This document shows, piece after piece, positions 53,089-62,301 of a stretch of DNA of 64,000 nt (within the stretch, counting starts at the first letter, position 1; every line of letters starts with the position of its first letter). The notes under the pieces are model-generated. The model did no database searches, was not told where the DNA came from, and saw only the letters and a list, made by a program, of their open reading frames with translations. The stretch comes from CAZDUS01 sp964535015 (GTDB lineage: Bacteria > Verrucomicrobiota > Kiritimatiellia > CAIKKV01 > CAITUY01). The position numbers and the translations under genes are program-made. The DNA lies in NCBI GenBank assembly GCA_964535015.1, contig CAZHRU010000001.1, forward strand, positions 57,341 through 121,340, read 5' to 3'.

Positions 53089-54189
53089 TCACACAATCAA
53101 CATACAGTCGCCATAACTGTAGAACCGATACTGTTCGCGAATGGCCTCTGCATAGGCGCGTTTCACCAGGAGATCCCCGGCCATGGCGCTGATCATCATC
53201 AGCAGGGTGGAACGCGGCAGATGAAAGTTGGTTAGCATCATGTCGACGGACCGCACATTCATTGGCGGATGAATGAATATACGTGTCCGCCCCAAGCCGG
53301 GCGTCACAACCCCCCTATCATCAGCCACCGTTTCCAAGGTGCGCACAACAGTACTGCCGACGGCAAGTATGCGGCGGCCACGTCGCCGGGCGTCATTGAT
53401 CTTGATCGCCGTTTCCGCCGGGACCTCGTAGCGCTCCGGTTCCATAACGTGGTCAGCAATCGACTCCGCCGAAACCGGTTTGAACGTGCCCATGCCGACA
53501 TGCAGTGTTACGTGAACACGTTCAACTCCTCTATTGCGCAGATCGGCCAGAAGTGCGTCATCAAAATGCAGGCCGGCGGTCGGCGCGGCGACCGCGCCAG
53601 GAACTCTTGCGTAGACTGTCTGATAGAAATCACGGTCATGCTGAACAGCCGCAGGGGTCCGCAGGCCCTTTCGCTTGATATAGGGAGGCAGTGGCGGGAT
53701 TCCCGCGGACTCGAGCACCTCCAAAATGGGGGCGTCTGATTGCAGGGCGATCGTCATCTTCCCGGTGGGGCCCCACCCCATTACCGTGCCGAGCATCCGG
53801 CCTTCAGCCAGAATCAGGCGGGTGCCTGGCCTGGGCCTTCGGGAAGACCCGCACAACGCTTCCCACACATTATCCCCCGTCTCTTCGAGCAGAAGAAGTT
53901 CAACCTTGCCGCCGGATCCTTCCTTGTGACCGAATAGGCGTGCGGGTATGACCCTGGTGTCATTGAGCACCATGACATCACCCGCCTGCAGGTAAAGAGG
54001 CAACTCCCTCACCCTCGTATGCATCAGGTCCTTGGAGGCGCGATTGACCACCATCATACGGGCCGCCCCCCGATCAGCCAGCGGCTCCTGGGCAATCCGT
54101 TCAGGCGGCAACTCAAACTCGAAATCGGATGTCTTCAGGCCGCAGGACACCGACTTGGACTCGCTAAGATCTTCGCCTGATGCACTCAT
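53089..54189 (-). CDS. queA: S-adenosylmethionine:tRNA ribosyltransferase-isomerase
   Basis: Makes epoxyqueuosine in tRNA from the SAM ribosyl group. The 366-residue protein shows LPPERIAQEPLADR, MVLNDTRVIPARLFG, the GAVAAPTAGLHFD loop and FHLPRSTLLMMISA. It follows yjbQ by 7 nt in the minus-strand cluster. No other queuosine genes are in the window. Confidence 0.96.
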   Translation of the reverse strand: MSASGEDLSESKSVSCGLKTSDFEFELPPERIAQEPLADRGAARMMVVNRASKDLMHTRVRELPLYLQAGDVMVLNDTRVIPARLFGHKEGSGGKVELLLLEETGDNVWEALCGSSRRPRPGTRLILAEGRMLGTVMGWGPTGKMTIALQSDAPILEVLESAGIPPLPPYIKRKGLRTPAAVQHDRDFYQTVYARVPGAVAAPTAGLHFDDALLADLRNRGVERVHVTLHVGMGTFKPVSAESIADHVMEPERYEVPAETAIKINDARRRGRRILAVGSTVVRTLETVADDRGVVTPGLGRTRIFIHPPMNVRSVDMMLTNFHLPRSTLLMMISAMAGDLLVKRAYAEAIREQYRFYSYGDCMLIV

Positions 54190-54196
54190 TGCGATT

Positions 54197-54613
54197 TCAT
54201 TCCCCGATGATCTTGATCAGGACGCGTTTGCGTCGTTTGCCGTCATACTCTCCATAGAAAATCTGCTCCCACGGTCCAAGATCCAACCGCCCCTCCGTGA
54301 TTGCCACTACGACTTCCCGCCCCATGATCTGCCGCTTCAGATGCGCGTCGGCGTTATCCTCACTTCCGTTATGGGCATAGTGGGCATGCGGCTTCTCGGG
54401 TGCCAGCCGCTCAAGCCATTTCTCAAAATCAGCATGCAGGCCGGATTCATCGTCGTTGATGAACACGCTTGCAGTAATGTGCATCGCGTTTACGAGCACC
54501 AATCCCTCCCTAATTGCACTGGCCCGAAGCGCATCGGTCACAAGCGGGGTAATGTTGACGTACCCTCGCCTGGCAGGCAACTCGATCCAAAGTTCTTTCC
54601 GGTAACTCTTCAA
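54197..54613 (-). CDS. YjbQ/UPF0047 family protein
   Basis: A 138-residue protein of the YjbQ family, some members of which have secondary thiamine-phosphate synthase activity. Conserved elements are HITASVFINDDE and HNGSEDNADAHLKRQIMG. The TTG at 54613 is chosen: GGAGGAGG precedes it and the family starts at this point; the ATG at 54691 is upstream. First gene of the yjbQ-queA-cinA-truA run. Confidence 0.82.
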   Translation of the reverse strand: MKSYRKELWIELPARRGYVNITPLVTDALRASAIREGLVLVNAMHITASVFINDDESGLHADFEKWLERLAPEKPHAHYAHNGSEDNADAHLKRQIMGREVVVAITEGRLDLGPWEQIFYGEYDGKRRKRVLIKIIGE

Positions 54614-54668
54614 AAGGCCTCCTCCGGTCTGGACATCCGCCTGGAGCCACTCTAGTATCCAGCGTTCT

Positions 54669-55241
54669 ATGGGACGTCCAATACGCGGCATTATACTGAT
54701 CCTGCTGGCCTTGGCTACCCTCGGGGTGGCCTTTTGTGTTTTTTTTCGCTTTGAGGTCGCCTATTACCGGTACAGGAATGTTGTCAACCAGGCCGCTCGG
54801 CAGTATGGACTGCCTCCCAGACTGCTGGCCTCGCTGATCTGGCAGGAGACGCATTTTGCTCCTTTGCGGCGTGGCAAAGCCGGGGAGATTGGACTGACGC
54901 AAATCCAGCCTGCCAGCGCACGCGAATGGGCCAAGGCGCAACATATCGAGCCATTTCGTTCGGCTGATCTCTTTGATCCGGGAACCAACACCATGGCGGG
55001 CGCCTGGTATCTGGCGCGAGCCATGGCCCGGTGGAAATCGAAACCAGACCCCATTCCCTATGCCCTCGCGGAGTACAATGCCGGTCTATCCAACGCCCAG
55101 CGATGGGACCGCGCGGCGCAACAGGACTCCATTGACTTTGTGCAGGCGATTACCTACCCGACGACCCGGCGCTATGTCTTGGACATAATGAACCGGAACG
55201 ATAATTTTGGGCGACCCTGGAATTACCGGCGTCTGCGGTAA
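54669..55241 (+). CDS. Membrane-anchored lytic transglycosylase
   Basis: A 190-residue SLT-domain protein. An N-terminal signal anchor (about residues 7-27) is followed by the catalytic Glu in SLIWQETHFAP and the GEIGLTQIQPAS, AGAWYLARA and LAEYNAG motifs. It would cleave peptidoglycan glycan strands from the periplasmic side. It is the only plus-strand gene after 47 kb and starts 55 nt from the divergent yjbQ. Confidence 0.9.
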   Translation: MGRPIRGIILILLALATLGVAFCVFFRFEVAYYRYRNVVNQAARQYGLPPRLLASLIWQETHFAPLRRGKAGEIGLTQIQPASAREWAKAQHIEPFRSADLFDPGTNTMAGAWYLARAMARWKSKPDPIPYALAEYNAGLSNAQRWDRAAQQDSIDFVQAITYPTTRRYVLDIMNRNDNFGRPWNYRRLR

Positions 55242-55277
55242 CCTGATTGGCGCCACAAGACGCGGCCATGCACCCTG

Positions 55278-56204
55278 TCAATGTCCCGTAATCCCGCCAA
55301 GGTATCGCTCGGCTTCCAGCGCGGCCATGCATCCAGATCCGGCAGCCGTAACCGCCTGGCGGTAGGTCGGATCCTGCACATCGCCTGCTGCAAACACCCC
55401 GGGAATCTTCGTCCGCGTATTGTTCGTCACCAGATAGCCCTGCTCGTTTGTTTCCAGTTTTCCGCGCAGGACTTTTGTATTGGGTTCGTGCCCGATGGCC
55501 ACGAACAAAGCGGCGACGGGCACCGTGTCCCCCGTGCCGGTTTTGGTGTTCCGGAGACGGACCCCGGTTACCTCATTGCGCGCCATATCCAACACTTCCT
55601 CCACGATGGTATTCCACCTAACCTCGATCTTGGGATGATTCAAAACCCGATCGGCCATGATTCTAGAGGCCCGGAATTCGTCACGGCGATGAATCAGCGT
55701 CACTTTAGAGGCAAACCGCGTCAGAAACAACGAGTCCTCCATGGCGGTGTCGCCTCCGCCGATGACTGCCACCGGTACGTCACGGTACAGCGCCCCATCA
55801 CAGGTGGCGCAGCCGGAAACGCCCCGCCCAATCAGCTTTTGTTCCGAGTCGATTCCGAGGTACTTGGCCTTGGCCCCCGTGGCAATGATCAGCGACAGGG
55901 TCTCAATGCTCTGCCCCTCCTCAAGAACGACACGGGGAACCTGGCCGGTGAAATCCGCATCGACTATCTCGCCGCGATGGAAACGAGCCCCGAATCGCTC
56001 CGCCTGTTCGCGCATCTTCATGACCAGCGAAGTCCCGTCAATTCCTTCCGGGAACCCTGGAAAATTCTCCACGTCAGTGGTCGTCGTCAATTGTCCGCCC
56101 GGTTGCAGTCCCTCCAGCACCAGCGGACTGAGATTCGCACGTGCCAAGTACACCGCTGCTGTTAATCCGGCGGGCCCTGTACCCGCGATGACTACCTTTT
56201 CCAT
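55278..56204 (-). CDS. trxB: Thioredoxin reductase
   Basis: A 308-residue FAD/NADPH enzyme reducing thioredoxin. FAD-binding GTGPAGLTAAVYLAR, redox-active CATC in GCATCDGALY, NADPH-binding GGGDTAMEDSLF and C-terminal AAGDVQDPTYRQAV are all present. AGGGA precedes the ATG. It may reduce the thioredoxin serving the peroxiredoxin at 15113. Confidence 0.96.
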   Translation of the reverse strand: MEKVVIAGTGPAGLTAAVYLARANLSPLVLEGLQPGGQLTTTTDVENFPGFPEGIDGTSLVMKMREQAERFGARFHRGEIVDADFTGQVPRVVLEEGQSIETLSLIIATGAKAKYLGIDSEQKLIGRGVSGCATCDGALYRDVPVAVIGGGDTAMEDSLFLTRFASKVTLIHRRDEFRASRIMADRVLNHPKIEVRWNTIVEEVLDMARNEVTGVRLRNTKTGTGDTVPVAALFVAIGHEPNTKVLRGKLETNEQGYLVTNNTRTKIPGVFAAGDVQDPTYRQAVTAAGSGCMAALEAERYLGGITGH

Positions 56205-56249
56205 AGTGATAAGATTCCCTGGGTTCAGTGGTTGTGATCGCTGTCCCCG

Positions 56250-57959
56250 TCAGGTATAACGGCGGACTTCCTCGACTGTCGTGTATCCGTCCAGAATATT
56301 CCGGATGCCGTCCTGTCGCAACGTGCGCATGCCCATCTCCACCGCCTTGTTGCGAAGAACCAAAGTTGGCTGCCTCTGATTGATCAGCTCACGCACTGGA
56401 TCCGAAATACACATGTACTCATAGATTCCCTTGCGGCCCTTGTACCCGGTATTGTTGCACTGGCTGCAACCCGCGCCGTAGTAGAAGTTGCGATCCCCCA
56501 CATCCACCCGCGACAGGTTTAGTCCATCCAGAACCTGATCGTCTGGCTTGTAGGCGGTCTTGCAGTTGGTGCAGATCTTGCGCACCAACCGCTGTCCAAT
56601 GACGGCCTCCAAGGTTGATGAGATCAGATAGGGTTCCACATCCATGTCAATCATGCGGGTTATGGCTCCGGCGGCGTCGTTCGTGTGCAACGTGCTGAAG
56701 ACGAGATGTCCCGTCAGGGAGGCGTGGACTGCAATATGGGCGCTCGTCAGATCCCGGATTTCACCGATCATCAAGATGTCGGGATCCTGACGCAGGAAGG
56801 CGCGCAAGACTCGTTCAAACGAGTTGCCAATGGCCTCGTTGATCGGAACTTGGATAATGCCGTCAATCTCATATTCCACCGGATCTTCGGCGGTCAGGAG
56901 TTTGCCTTCCACCGTATTCAAACGGCGCAATGCCGAGTATAGCGTTGTGGTCTTGCCAGACCCCGTGGGACCCGTCACGACAATGATCCCGTTGGGTTTG
57001 TCCAAATCGAGAAGGAACTGCTGCATCACATCGTCGGGCATGCCCAGGTTGTCAATGTCGAGCGAAACGACACTACGGTCCAAGACACGCAACACGACGC
57101 TTTCCCCAAACTGTGTTGGCAGGCACGACACACGAAAATCAATCTGGCGACCGGCAATCGTCAACTGAATGCGGCCATCCTGGGGTAGCCGGCGCTCGGC
57201 AATGTTCAGATTGGACATGACCTTCAGGCGCGAAATCACCGGCAGTGCCAGTTTCTTTGGCGGGGGTGCCATTTCGTATAGCGCGCCATCCACCCGGTAC
57301 CGGATCTTGAACTCGTTCTCGAAGGGTTCAAAGTGGATATCAGATGCCCGGTCCTGAACTGCCTGATAAAGCACCAGATTGACAAACCGGATAACCGGAG
57401 CCGAACCTGCGGCTTCCTCGATACCCCTGTCGTCGACAGCGGCCCCCAACTCCATCAACTTGTCGGTCGCTTCAATTTCGGATTCAAGGGCCGACAGCAT
57501 CTCCGTCACCGAGGCACTATCGTCCCCATACAACTGGTTGACATGCGTCCGTATATCCTCTTCCCGGGCCATGACAAGGGAAACATCCCTCGAAAGCACA
57601 AACATCAGTTCATCCAATTTCGACGGACTCATCAGTTCATAACTCGCCAGTGTGACCGTGTTGGCTCCCTTGTCCACTGGGATGACCATGTACATCCGCG
57701 CCACACTGGTGGGAATTGAGTGTACCACATCCGGAGGGATGTCGGTTGCCGGCAGGTTGATGACCCGGGTGCCGAGACTTTCCGCCATCAATGCAAGCAA
57801 GGCCTCTTCGGGAAGTATCTCCATATCAACGACGATGGCGCGCACCGTCTTGCCGGTACGCTGATGCTCATCGCGTATTTCCTGGACCTGTTCCGCACTG
57901 ACCAACCCCTGGGTCGCCAGAAGTTGCAGGACCGGGTCGTTATATTGAACGTCCGCCAT
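56250..57959 (-). CDS. PilB/GspE-type secretion ATPase, copy 1
   Basis: A 569-residue hexameric ATPase for type IV pilus or type II secretion assembly. An N-terminal MshEN-like domain (about 1-150) is followed by the catalytic part with Walker A GPTGSGKTTTLYS, an Asp box, Walker B LMIGEIRD and a His box (HLVFSTLHTND). The C-terminal tetracysteine zinc motif reads CTNCKTAY...CSQCNNTGYKG. It is downstream of pilT on the same strand. Confidence 0.92.
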   Translation of the reverse strand: MADVQYNDPVLQLLATQGLVSAEQVQEIRDEHQRTGKTVRAIVVDMEILPEEALLALMAESLGTRVINLPATDIPPDVVHSIPTSVARMYMVIPVDKGANTVTLASYELMSPSKLDELMFVLSRDVSLVMAREEDIRTHVNQLYGDDSASVTEMLSALESEIEATDKLMELGAAVDDRGIEEAAGSAPVIRFVNLVLYQAVQDRASDIHFEPFENEFKIRYRVDGALYEMAPPPKKLALPVISRLKVMSNLNIAERRLPQDGRIQLTIAGRQIDFRVSCLPTQFGESVVLRVLDRSVVSLDIDNLGMPDDVMQQFLLDLDKPNGIIVVTGPTGSGKTTTLYSALRRLNTVEGKLLTAEDPVEYEIDGIIQVPINEAIGNSFERVLRAFLRQDPDILMIGEIRDLTSAHIAVHASLTGHLVFSTLHTNDAAGAITRMIDMDVEPYLISSTLEAVIGQRLVRKICTNCKTAYKPDDQVLDGLNLSRVDVGDRNFYYGAGCSQCNNTGYKGRKGIYEYMCISDPVRELINQRQPTLVLRNKAVEMGMRTLRQDGIRNILDGYTTVEEVRRYT

Positions 57960-57965
57960 AATGCA

Positions 57966-59057
57966 TCACCTCTTCTTGCGATGAGCCTCTTCCAGCTTCA
58001 CCACAATGGACTCGGGATCCTGAGCTTTCGTGATCAGATCCTCGTAACTGATTTTGCCGGCTTCGTAGAGAGCCATCAGGTGGGCATCCAGGGTGATCAT
58101 CCCCCACTTGGCTCCCGTTTGAATTTCCGAGGTGATCCGGTAGGTTTTGCTCTCGCGAATCAACGCCTGAATGGCAGGTGTTGAAATCATGATTTCAAAA
58201 GCCGCCACGCGGCCCGGCCCATCGGCCTTGACCAGCAGAAGCTGGGAAATAACCGCGATAATCCCTGACGCCAATTGGGTCCGCACTTGCGCCTGCTGTC
58301 CCATGGGAAAGGCGTCCACAATTCGGTCAACGGTGCGCGCCGAACCGGTCGTATGCAACGTGGCCAACACAAGGTGCCCGGTTTCCGCCGCGGTGATGGC
58401 CGCCGTCATTGTTTCAAGGTCACGCATTTCGCCAACCAGAATCACGTCCGGGTCCTGACGCAGCGCACGCCGCAGAGCCTCGCTGAACGAGGGCACATCC
58501 ACGCCGATTTCACGCTGGGTCACCACGCACTTCTTGTGGCTGTGATAATACTCAATGGGGTCTTCCACCGTAATGATATGCGCGTCACGCTCCTCGTTGA
58601 TCAGGTTGATCATGGACGCCAGCGTGGTTGTCTTTCCCGACCCGGTGGGACCAGTCACCAGAATGAGCCCGCGCGGACGGAAGAGCAGTTCCTTCACCTG
58701 CGGGGGCAGTCCGATGCCCTCCAATGACATCAATGACGATGGGATCTGGCGCAGCACCATGCCTACGGCGCCTTTGGCCTTCAGAACACTCACACGGAAT
58801 CTGGCGGCAGTGCCAAAGCCAAACCCGAAGTCGGTTCCCCCGCCCTCCCTGATCTTCTGCTGATGGTCTTCCGAGGTAATGCTCTTCATGAAGCGCTCGG
58901 TATCCTCGGGTGCCAGCGGCGTGGCATCGATGGGCTGCATGTGCCCGTGAATACGCAGAACCGGGGGCACCCCCACTTCAAGGTGAAGATCCGATGCCCC
59001 TTCGTCGACCACCAACTGCAGGAGGTCGCTCATCTCGATCTGGCTGCTGTTAATCAT
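57966..59057 (-). CDS. pilT: PilT-type pilus retraction ATPase
   Basis: A 363-residue ATPase that depolymerises type IV pili. Walker A GPTGSGKTTTLASM, Walker B LVGEMRDLETM and the His box HLVLATLHTTGSA are present, and the protein lacks the PilB tetracysteine motif. It lies between two PilB/GspE-like genes: its start overlaps the end of copy 2 by one base and copy 1 begins 6 nt downstream. Confidence 0.93.
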   Translation of the reverse strand: MINSSQIEMSDLLQLVVDEGASDLHLEVGVPPVLRIHGHMQPIDATPLAPEDTERFMKSITSEDHQQKIREGGGTDFGFGFGTAARFRVSVLKAKGAVGMVLRQIPSSLMSLEGIGLPPQVKELLFRPRGLILVTGPTGSGKTTTLASMINLINEERDAHIITVEDPIEYYHSHKKCVVTQREIGVDVPSFSEALRRALRQDPDVILVGEMRDLETMTAAITAAETGHLVLATLHTTGSARTVDRIVDAFPMGQQAQVRTQLASGIIAVISQLLLVKADGPGRVAAFEIMISTPAIQALIRESKTYRITSEIQTGAKWGMITLDAHLMALYEAGKISYEDLITKAQDPESIVVKLEEAHRKKR

Positions 59058-60760
59058 TAGCCGTCGTCTCCCATGGTGGCTCGTAAGACTTCATCAAGCG
59101 TCGTGGTCCCGATCACGACCTTTCGCAATCCATCCTCACGCAACGTGCGCATTCCCAGTTCGCGGGCGCGCTGCCGGATTTCCAGCGCGCTCACCTTGTC
59201 AAAGATCATCCTCTGAATCTCGTCGTCGATGACCAGTATCTCAAAAATTCCCATCCGCCCTGAATACCCCGTGAGCGAGCACTTGTTACAGCCCCGCCCC
59301 CGGAACAACTGGATGCTGGAAAATTGCTCTGCCGCCGTCCCAAGCAACTTCAATTCCGTAGCGGTCGGTTTATGTTCCTCGCGGCAGTGCTCGCAGACAC
59401 AACGCACCAGGCGCTGCGCCATCACCGCGCGCACGGATGAGGCCACCAGAAAGGGCTTCACCCCGATATCCTGCAAGCGGGCAATGGCACTCGGAGCATC
59501 GTTGGTATGCAGGGTGCTGAAAACCAGGTGACCGGTCAGCGATGCCTCCGTGGCAATGCGCGCCGTTTCCTGGTCGCGAATTTCACCAATCATCACAACG
59601 TTGGGCGCTTGCCGAAGAATAGACCGAAGCGCCGCCGCAAACGTCAGGCCGATATCTTCACGCACCTGCACCTGGTTGATGCCTGACATCTGGTATTCGA
59701 CAGGATCCTCGACGGTGATGATCTTTCGATCCGGGCGATTGACATGATTGAGGCACGCATACAACGTCGTCGTCTTCCCTGAACCCGTCGGGCCGGTCAC
59801 GAGAAGAATTCCATCCGGCAATCCGATCAAGCGCATGAAGGTTTCCTGGTCGTCCGCCAGGAATCCCAGTTTAGGTAGTCCGAGCGCCAGATTCTGCTTG
59901 TCAAGAATACGCATGACGACGCTCTCGCCATGGCCTGTGGGTACCGTGGAAACACGCAAATCCAGTTCGCGGCCCTTGATGTTAACCTGAATGCGCCCGT
60001 CTTGAGGAACCCGTTTCTCAGCGATCTTCATGTTAGCCATGATCTTCACACGGCTGATAATGGCGGCTTGCAGCCGCTTGGGCGGACTATCCACTTCGTG
60101 CAAGACTCCGTCAATCCGGTAGCGTACCCGGAATCGCTTTTCCAGCGGTTCCAGATGGATGTCCGATGCGCGATTCCGATGCGCTTCATAAATGATCAGA
60201 CTGACCAGTTTGATAATGGGAACATCCGATTCCGTGACATCCGCCTCTTCCCGCATGTCTGCACGGCCCGCCGTTACCATGGAAACCGTTCCCTCGGTAA
60301 GCTGGTCAATCATGGTTTCCACGGACGCCTCACGCTGATAGTAGCGATCCAGTGCGACCACGATTTCCCCCGGCGGCGCCACAACACCCTCGATATCAGT
60401 CTTGAGCACATAGCGCAGACTGTCGAGCGTATCCACTTCCAAGGGGTCCCCAATGGCAACCGTCAATACATTGTCGTGCTTCGATACCGGGATAATCTTG
60501 TACTTGCGTGCTACATCCGCAGGAACCGCCGCCAATGCCTCGGGAGGGATCGGCAGATTCGCCAGACTGATCATCTCCATGCCAAATCGACTGGCCAAAA
60601 CCCGCAGGATTTCTTCGGGCTCAATCAGTTTCAGCGCGATCAGTTCATCGAGGGTATTCCCCCGGTTGGGATTATCCCGCAGAACCTGATCGATGTTTTC
60701 GGTCGTGATAAGTCCTTCTTCCTTAAGGACTTCCAGGACATATTCATCGTTGGCCGTCAA
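59057..60760 (-). CDS. PilB/GspE-type secretion ATPase, copy 2
   Basis: A 567-residue paralogue of the ATPase at 56250, with GPTGSGKTTTLYA, VMIGEIRD, HLVFSTLHTND and tetracysteine CEHCREEH...CNKCSLTGYSG. The TTG at 60760 is used: GGAGAG lies about 6 nt upstream and MTANDEY is the expected N-terminus. First gene of the PilB-PilT-PilB operon, with a good promoter upstream. Confidence 0.92.
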   Translation of the reverse strand: MTANDEYVLEVLKEEGLITTENIDQVLRDNPNRGNTLDELIALKLIEPEEILRVLASRFGMEMISLANLPIPPEALAAVPADVARKYKIIPVSKHDNVLTVAIGDPLEVDTLDSLRYVLKTDIEGVVAPPGEIVVALDRYYQREASVETMIDQLTEGTVSMVTAGRADMREEADVTESDVPIIKLVSLIIYEAHRNRASDIHLEPLEKRFRVRYRIDGVLHEVDSPPKRLQAAIISRVKIMANMKIAEKRVPQDGRIQVNIKGRELDLRVSTVPTGHGESVVMRILDKQNLALGLPKLGFLADDQETFMRLIGLPDGILLVTGPTGSGKTTTLYACLNHVNRPDRKIITVEDPVEYQMSGINQVQVREDIGLTFAAALRSILRQAPNVVMIGEIRDQETARIATEASLTGHLVFSTLHTNDAPSAIARLQDIGVKPFLVASSVRAVMAQRLVRCVCEHCREEHKPTATELKLLGTAAEQFSSIQLFRGRGCNKCSLTGYSGRMGIFEILVIDDEIQRMIFDKVSALEIRQRARELGMRTLREDGLRKVVIGTTTLDEVLRATMGDDG

Positions 60761-60802
60761 ACCGCTCTCCTTGTTTTGCCTACGGCAGTCAATATACCCG
60801 TG

Positions 60803-60832
60803 CTTATACCATCATTACTCACGGCGGGTCAA
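60803..60832 (-). promoter_or_regulatory. Putative promoter of the PilB-PilT-PilB operon
   Basis: Minus strand TTGACC (60832-60827), 18-nt spacer, TATAAG (60808-60803); a start near 60796 leaves about 36 nt of leader. A 6-bp hairpin (GCGGGT/ACCCGC, 60825-60842) overlaps the -35 box. Confidence 0.55.
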
Positions 60833-60858
60833 TCAACCCGCGTGCCCCCCGCGTTTTC

Positions 60859-62286
60859 TTAGGGAGCAAGCCGTTTCACCAGCATCTCCGTGGCCATCTG
60901 CGGGTTGGCTTTCCCCTTGCTCAACTTCATGACCTGCCCAACCAAGAATTTCAAAGCGGCTTCTTTGCCAAGACGGTAATCCTGAACGGACTTCGCGTTG
61001 CCGGCAATGGCTTCATCAACGATCTTCTCCACAGCGCTCGAATCACTGACCTGAGCCAGTCCGCGGTCCCGCACAATGTCCCCCGCCCTCCCCCCTCCGG
61101 CGAGCATTATGCCAAAGACGTCCTTTGCCGTGTTTGAGTTAATCACACGTGTCTCCACCAACTCAATTAACTCCACCAAGGCATCAGGCCTGATTGGGAA
61201 CTGCGCGATGCTCATCGCCTTCTCCGAAAGCGTTCGCATGATGTCGGTCATCACCCAGTTGGAAACCGCCTTGGGAAAACGGGACCCCATGACCGCTTGC
61301 TCAAAATAGTCGCCAATACTCTTCTCTGCCGAAAGTACACGCGCATCGTATTCCGGAATCCCAAACTGCCGGGCAAACCGCTCCCGCCGCTGACTCGGCA
61401 ACTCCGGCAATGTCGCCGCCCATTCACTGACCAGTGCAGCCGGCAGTGCGACCGGCATCAGGTCCGGTTCCGGAAAGTACCGATAGTCGTGAGCGTCCTC
61501 CTTCGTTCGCATGGAGTAGGTCTTGCCTGCGTCCATGTCCCACCGGCGGGTTTCCTGTATAATCCGGCCTCCTGCCAGGAGTACCTCGGTTTGACGCTCG
61601 ATCTCATAGAGTAAGGCGCTGTGAACTCCCTTGAACGTGTTCAAATTCTTGATTTCCGCCTTGGTCCCCAGTTCCTTCTGGCCCTCCGGACGCATACTCA
61701 CATTGACGTCACAGCGCATTTTGCCTTCCTCAAGGTTGCAGTCGCTCACGTCCGCATACGTCAGGATCTGCCGAAGGGTCTGCAGATAGGCAAACGCTTC
61801 ATCCGCCGATTCCAGGTCCGGCTCCGAAACGATTTCCATCAGCGGAACTCCGGCCCGGTTGAAATCAATTCCGCTCCACGATGCCATATGCGAATTCTTG
61901 GCGACATCCTCCTCCAAGTGGATCCGCGTCACACCAATGCGCCTTCCCGCCCCGTTCACCTCAATGTCAATGCCCCCTCCGAGGCAAAGCGGCTTGTCGT
62001 ATTGCGAAATCTGATAATTCTTTGGCATGTCGGGGTAAAAGTAATTCTTCCGGTCAAACTTGCTCCGGGGGTTAATCTTGCACCCCAGCATCAATCCCGA
62101 CAACACCGTGAGCCGGATCGCTTCACGGTTCATCACGGGGAGACTGCCGGGATAGCCAAGGCACACCGGACACACCTGGGTATTCGGCGGGGCGCCAAAA
62201 TCGGTACTGCAGGCACAAAACATCTTGGACCGGGTCTTCAACTGCACGTGCACTTCAAGGCCGATGGTTGTTTTGTATTTCGTCAT
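60859..62286 (-). CDS. gatB: Aspartyl/glutamyl-tRNA amidotransferase subunit B
   Basis: Together with GatA and GatC converts misacylated Glu-tRNA(Gln) or Asp-tRNA(Asn). The 475-residue protein has GLEVHVQLKT, the zinc cysteines CACSTDFG and CPVCLGYPG, the DYRYFPEPDL motif and a C-terminal helical YqeY-like domain. It lies downstream of gatA with a 15-nt gap. Confidence 0.97.
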   Translation of the reverse strand: MTKYKTTIGLEVHVQLKTRSKMFCACSTDFGAPPNTQVCPVCLGYPGSLPVMNREAIRLTVLSGLMLGCKINPRSKFDRKNYFYPDMPKNYQISQYDKPLCLGGGIDIEVNGAGRRIGVTRIHLEEDVAKNSHMASWSGIDFNRAGVPLMEIVSEPDLESADEAFAYLQTLRQILTYADVSDCNLEEGKMRCDVNVSMRPEGQKELGTKAEIKNLNTFKGVHSALLYEIERQTEVLLAGGRIIQETRRWDMDAGKTYSMRTKEDAHDYRYFPEPDLMPVALPAALVSEWAATLPELPSQRRERFARQFGIPEYDARVLSAEKSIGDYFEQAVMGSRFPKAVSNWVMTDIMRTLSEKAMSIAQFPIRPDALVELIELVETRVINSNTAKDVFGIMLAGGGRAGDIVRDRGLAQVSDSSAVEKIVDEAIAGNAKSVQDYRLGKEAALKFLVGQVMKLSKGKANPQMATEMLVKRLAP

Positions 62287-62301
62287 TGCCCTCTCCCGCC
62301 T

